A stretch of DNA of 64,000 bases from Rhyzopertha dominica. Taxonomy: Eukaryota > Arthropoda > Insecta > Coleoptera > Bostrichidae. The notes below the pieces were generated by a model. It did no database searches, was not told the origin of the DNA, and saw only the letters and a program-made list of their open reading frames with translations. Below, piece by piece: positions 59,449 through 64,000 of this stretch (positions within the stretch are counted from its first letter, which is position 1; each line of letters opens with the position of its first letter). The position numbers and the translations under genes were made by a program. The stretch is from NCBI GenBank assembly GCA_025024175.1, contig QCXZ01000137.1, forward strand, positions 4,960,001 through 5,024,000. The letters run 5' to 3'.

Positions 59449-60452
59449 CTGCAATGAAACGGGAATTAATGGATTGATGGTTACAAAAACAATACTATTA
59501 TGTTATTACAATCATATATTAAATGTTGGTATTAAAATACTTTTTCTGGTAAAGGTAATATGATGGCACTTTTCGACGTTTAGATGTAAATTTTGTTGCC
59601 ACTGCAATATTGTGAGAGTATATTTAAGTCATTTTGAAATTTTGTAATATCATCCTGACAAATAATATTGTGACAGATTTTCAAATAATAAGCATGCATT
59701 AGATATTTTGAGAAATGGAAGCATTAAGAGATATCATTAATGTATATATTGAACAATAAAGGCCCTAGATGTGATCCCTGTGGCATATCAGATGCTACCA
59801 ATGCAGCTATGTATGTGTTAAGCCCTAGCGATCTCGAATGTTAGACTCAAACCATATCAGAATAAATCTTTCTTGGTGCCTAATTTAATGCAAATATTTG
59901 AAAAAAACAATTTTGACATATTTTCTTACTCCCCTCATGTCGTTATTTTTAATTTCACATAAGAAGTGTAAATGCACTGGCTTTATCTTATATACCAGTA
60001 GTCCTAATGATTTGAGAAAAAACCACTCAACTAAAATGATCAAGGGAGAATTACCCCGCTAGACAACACTCCAATCAATGAAAATCATATCTGTGCTTTT
60101 TTTTTTCTATAATAAATGTATACGGTACCTAAATAATATTATATGATTCCCTGAACTAAACTCTATATTTTTGTGTAAAACTTTCACATAAAAAACTGGA
60201 GGTGAGTGAATGTTGAAATAAGAAATCGTTGATATCTCTTGCTTGGCTTAACACATTTAAATGGGCAAGGTATCATTTACAAGAGCTTTTATCTTTCTAC
60301 AAAATACAAAACTAAATATTAAATTAGCTCATGAAACTGCAAATCTTTTCTGAAATCTCCATGCAAAACAAAAAAAAACACGCTGTATACAAGGTCATAG
60401 TTTCTAAGCTACATTTTTGTTAAAATTAATTAAACTTAAAACTTGCACTTAC
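59449..60452. other. DDX18 intron, nothing recognised
   Basis: AT-rich intron between the motif IV and motif V/VI exons. No transposon or RNA gene was recognised. Confidence 0.6.
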
Positions 60453-60763
60453 ATGAATGCACATTACTTTTATGTTGATGTAGTTGAAAAGATCATGGTG
60501 AAACTTAATTGACAAGCAGGAGCTGAAGAATACCATGATCTTCTTATCTCGCATCACGGGTCTATCCAAGAAGGTGAGAAGAAAGAGCAGCCTCTTTTCT
60601 GTGGGACAGATTATGTAGCCCTGTCTCAGTTCGGTGACTGTCGGCATTTGTTTTATGCCGCCCACTTCCACACGAGTAGGTTTCTTCTTTTCAAAAAGTA
60701 CAGATGCGAGAGCTTCAGTTTTACTCTTCTGTGTTGCACTGAACAGAATTGTTTGTCTGCGTC
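60453..60763 (-). CDS. pit: DDX18/pitchoune exon: motifs III and IV
   Basis: The acceptor TTTATAG precedes 60763. Two bases complete an Arg codon, then the exon encodes RQTILFSATQKSKTEALAS with motif III (SAT). The start of helicase domain 2 follows, with LRQGYIICPTEKRLLFLLTF and KKIMVFFSSCLSIKFHHDLF (motif IV region), ending at NIKVMCIH in phase 0 before GTAAGT. The match to DDX18 is close throughout. Confidence 0.96.
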
Positions 60764-62194
60764 CTATAAAGCAAAGATGCATATTTTGGAATTTCAGGGT
60801 AACTAATATCTGTTTCTGTGTGAGAGAAAAATGTGACATAAGATGAATGCATTATGTACTGCAGAGTCAAACGGAAACCTTAATAAAAATACAAGAAGTG
60901 GAATCTTGTCTAAAAAGTTGGCAAAAATGTTATTTATAGATCTAAAATTATAATTATTTTCATGTATCATTTAATTTAATTTAAAACTTTTTTGCTCCCA
61001 TCATTTTTTGGCACACCTAACAATTAAGGAGTAAAAAAAATAAAAATAGATTTTCTTACAGTATTAAAATTGTCTCAAACAGTTAAGAGATAGCATCCAG
61101 TATATGCAATTACGAGACAATTAATGAGATGCTAAAGAAAACAAATTTCTTTTTTTTGTTCATATCCCATTGTACGAAAGAAGTGGTATGTATAAAAAAT
61201 TAAATCTCCAACTTTAATGTTTCTCAAGAAAAACTAGATGTCCTGAGCAATGCCATTTGTGATTTTTCCAAGTTAAGGAAAAAATTTTAATATCCCAAAA
61301 TATTAGAGATAGGTACAGTAAACATAATATTTTCTGAAAGAAAACAGTTTAAGCTTTTCAACAAAAAACTCAATTAAAAAAGAATTGAACAGTGAAATAT
61401 TTGAACAAATATTTTGGGCACCTTGTAAAATAAAATAGAAAAGTGAAAATAGTTTATATAACAAGATAAATTTATCGGAGATATTAACAAACAATGGAGA
61501 ATTTCAAAAAAAATTCATAACTTGGTAAAACTGAATTCAAATTAAAAATTGTACACAGTGGCTTCATTTGCCACATAAAAGCAATTAACAAAAATATATA
61601 TAAACCCCCCCCCCTGTATACTTGAAGAAAATTTTTGGATGGTAGGAGAAAAAAATTCGTATAAGTTTGTTTTAAAGATTTAGCAACTATTAATTGTTGG
61701 ATAACCCCATTTTTTTTTTGTATTTCAAAGTAAACAAAGCGAAAGTGTGCTGTATTTTTGGAATTACAATTTGAAGGTCTATTCAGATTGGTTAAAAAAT
61801 ACAGGGTGTACTATTTAAAAAACTAAGTTTCGGCCGCTAACTTTGTGGCATGACTGCATATACTAATTTTTAAAGCAGCAATGAAATTCACACAAAAAGT
61901 GCTTTGGGAATGTTTTTACGGAAATTTAAAATTATTAGCAGGAAAAAATTTACAAGGATATTCCCAAAATGCAGATTTTTTAACTGCGATAGATGCAGAT
62001 TTCACCGTTGATTTTTTTAAATAAATACTGACCTTCAGATACCCACATCAATTTTCATCTTTACTGTTCGGTAAAGGAGTTTACCAGATTAACTGATTAC
62101 TGTAACTGCTATACTGAGTTCACAAAATAGTAATTCATGCATAATTAAATTTGTAGTATACATTTGACATTTTATCCATACATGTACTACTTAC
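60764..62194. other. DDX18 intron with a solo mariner-like terminus
   Basis: AT-rich. TACAGGGTGTACTATT at 61800 resembles one end of a Tc1/mariner element, but no inverted partner was found in the intron. A short C-run lies near 61605. Confidence 0.45.
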
Positions 62195-62509
62195 TTTTCA
62201 CAAGGTTGATAATCTGTTTCATTTCCTCTTCGAAACCTATGTCCAAAATGAGATCGGCCTCATCGATAACCAGGCATATTAGATTTGCGAAAAGAAAACC
62301 TTCAGTGTTCTGCAGGTGGTCCAAGAGTCTACCAGGCGTTGCCACGAGGATGTTGATTCCTTTACGCAATTTATCTGCCTCTGCTTGTCTGTTAGCACCA
62401 CCCATAACCAGCCCATAAGTGTGATGGTGGTACTTCATCAGTTCTTTGAGAGCACCAAACGTCTGCATGGCCAATTCTCTAGTTGGTGTAATGATTATAG
62501 CTCCTGTAC
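62195..62509 (-). CDS. pit: DDX18/pitchoune exon: motifs Ia, Ib and II (DEAD)
   Basis: The exon of 315 bases encodes [19 protein letters not shown] (motif Ia, PTREL), then [15 protein letters not shown] (the GG motif), [17 protein letters not shown] (motif Ib, TPGR) and [20 protein letters not shown] (motif II, DEAD). The Walker B DEAD box is followed by L where human DDX18 has R, a conservative-site change. The donor is AAAA|GTAAGT. The intron to the upstream exon is only 56 bp (62510-62565). Confidence 0.97.
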
Positions 62510-62565
62510 CTGTCGTGGATTTGTTAGTTGTTATTCTTTCAGCTTGTCCCACTTCAGAAACTTAC

Positions 62566-62826
62566 CATGCCATATCTTGTAATTTAGTTTGTATACAAGC
62601 TCGACTGCTGGTATAAGAAACGCCATAGTTTTTCCGGAACCCGTCTTTGCAGCCCCTATAAGATGTTTTCCTTCCAGCAATAGAGGTATTGCTTTTTTTT
62701 GGATCTCAGTAAGCTTTGTAAATCCCATTTCCTCAACTGCTTTCAAAGTATTGTCACTAATTTTACCCCTGAATGATTCAAATGTACATTCAGTTAAAAC
62801 GCCTGAAGTATGCGATGGTCTTGATT
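62566..62826 (-). CDS. pit: DDX18/pitchoune exon: Q motif and Walker A
   Basis: After the acceptor TATTTTAG at 62827 the exon reads SRPSHTSGVLTECTFESF, then LKAVEEMGFTKLTEIQKKA (the Q motif with its invariant Gln and upstream aromatic residue) and HLIGAAKTGSGKTMAFLIPA, with the Walker A GSGKT. It ends in a His-Gly codon split before GTAAG. All residues required for ATP binding are present. Confidence 0.97.
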
Positions 62827-63857
62827 CTAAAATAGGTATATTTTTTTTTAATTATACTCCGACTAAAAAGGATGCATAAGCTAAGGCATGCATATGTAAG
62901 GATCAGAATATAGTATGTGTTCATTTTGGAATCTCAACTTAATTCTCTCGTATGTCTATACAAAAGAATAAGGAAACATCAATCACATTCGCCTTTTAGT
63001 CATCATGCTGCAACATTTTCGAGTTTACCAACAGCTGAGGTATAATTGAACAACGGCTACTCATTCCGAAAATGCGCAAGTCTAGTGTGATCCATTTATT
63101 TATATAAACATCACAAAAAATTTAGATCTCTTTTGTTATATCTGTTTAAAACTATTTCACCACAAGGTATGTCTGTTAGGTCATAATATTTAATATAAAT
63201 TTTATCATAAAAACATTTACTGCATATTTCCAAAGCAGTTTTTTTGAGAGGGTTGACACTAAAAAATACCATATTTTTTCACCCTATAAATGAAAGGTAG
63301 AAGTGTATTATTTCCTGAAAAAAAAAATTGATGGAGCCAAAGAAGAAGTGGGAAACTGTTTATTTACCCAAATGTGGTTAAGACAGCCTTGTTTCCAGGA
63401 GGATATTGAGATATTATTAAAAAATCCTATTGACCAAAGATATCACCTGTAATTCCAAAAAGCATTATTTTTTTGGCAACTTCTTTTATTAATGAAATAC
63501 TTAGATTCCTTTTATTTGTCTACTGACTGTACATTAGTAAAGGTTTTAATACTCGATATTTCAGCATTTTTATTTATTTGAAACACAACATTATTTTTTT
63601 AATTATTGGATAACTCTTTTTGTTCAACTTTGATGCAGTGACCTTTTGTAGTTATCCTTTTATTGAATTAAACTCAATTCCAACTCGACCCCATTTTGCA
63701 GCGAAAAACCAACAGTTATATATTTTCTTTTTTCGAAAACCACTAAGAGCCTATATCATTTGAATTACTTATATGATTTTTTACATTTTTATAAAACTTG
63801 ACTAAAATGGTTCCAAAAAACTGATTATTTTGTCCAATACACCTCCAGTTCACTTAC
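62827..63857. other. DDX18 intron, nothing recognised
   Basis: AT-rich intron; no features can be supported. Confidence 0.55.
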
Positions 63858-63971
63858 CCTGACTTAATGTATCCTGTTGGTCACTGTGTTCTGCTGCGCT
63901 TTCATCTGTGCTGCTATTGTCTACCTGTGAGTCAGATCCCTCTGTGTCTTCTATCTTCTTTTTCTTTTTTT
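63858..63971 (-). CDS. pit: DDX18/pitchoune exon: charged N-terminal region
   Basis: Bounded by the acceptor TTATTACAG (after 63971) and the donor CAGG|GTAAGT, this 114-base exon encodes a Lys-run (KKKKK) followed by IEDTEGSDSQVDNSSTDESA and AEHSDQQDTLSQ. Low-complexity basic then acidic/serine sequence is what precedes the helicase core in DDX18 proteins. Phases at both ends (2 bases in, 1 base out) match the next exon. It is less conserved, so the call rests on splice signals, phase and position. The initiator exon lies beyond base 64000. Confidence 0.75.
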
Positions 63972-64000
63972 CTGTAATAAGTGTTTTGAATGAAAATTTC

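Noticed and set aside
61800..61820. TACAGGGTGTACTATT as an element start in a DDX18 intron
   Set aside because: No matching inverted end was found in the same intron.

Overview
The window is a TE-rich, AT-rich piece of an insect nuclear genome. Gene content and intron structure show this, together with P-like, piggyBac-like and mariner-like relics and Jockey-type LINEs. I cannot fix the order; a beetle or a similar holometabolous insect is plausible, but nothing here proves it. There are no bacterial operons, CRISPR arrays or recognisable tRNA/rRNA genes.

Two conserved genes run tail to tail. On the + strand, 14664-38897 carries six coding exons of held out wings (how), the insect quaking-type STAR RNA-binding protein. 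They encode the end of QUA1, KH, QUA2, an Ala/Pro-rich C-terminal region, and the nuclear-isoform tail containing HPYQR. The first coding exon, with the N-terminus and most of QUA1, was not found and probably lies upstream of the window. On the - strand, 63971 down to 56979 carries six coding exons of the DEAD-box RNA helicase DDX18/pitchoune (yeast Has1 family), complete from the acidic N-terminal region to a short basic C-terminal exon. Its 5' end is beyond base 64000. Splice phases agree at every junction in both genes.

Region by region: 1-14.6 kb is upstream or intronic sequence holding a small mariner-type MITE, a CpG-rich island, two adjoining TTAA-type elements that share one TTAA, a LINE relic, a mariner relic and a broken piggyBac transposase. 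The how introns (14.8-38.8 kb) hold two LINE relics, a foldback hairpin, two copies of a THAP-domain (P-element-like) repeat, a DDE transposase relic, a Tc1/mariner element with 61-bp TIRs, and two MITE-like elements. 38.9-44.8 kb is how 3' UTR or intergenic DNA with a large inverted repeat and a small GC-richer block with STAR-binding motifs. From about 44.87 to 56.89 kb lies a ~271-bp tandem satellite (roughly 44 units as assembled, with one 100-N gap). It ends about 90 bp from the DDX18 stop codon. A nearly intact mariner-like element sits in the last DDX18 intron.

The most interesting signals are these. (1) Bipartite STAR/quaking-response motifs lie a few bases downstream of the 5' splice sites of two how introns and again downstream of the gene, suggesting autoregulation. 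(2) The satellite directly abuts a ribosome-biogenesis helicase gene, has a four-monomer higher-order repeat, and carries a ~3-kb block present on both sides of the assembly gap, with the copy before the gap full of indels. (3) Two TTAA transposons share a single target site.
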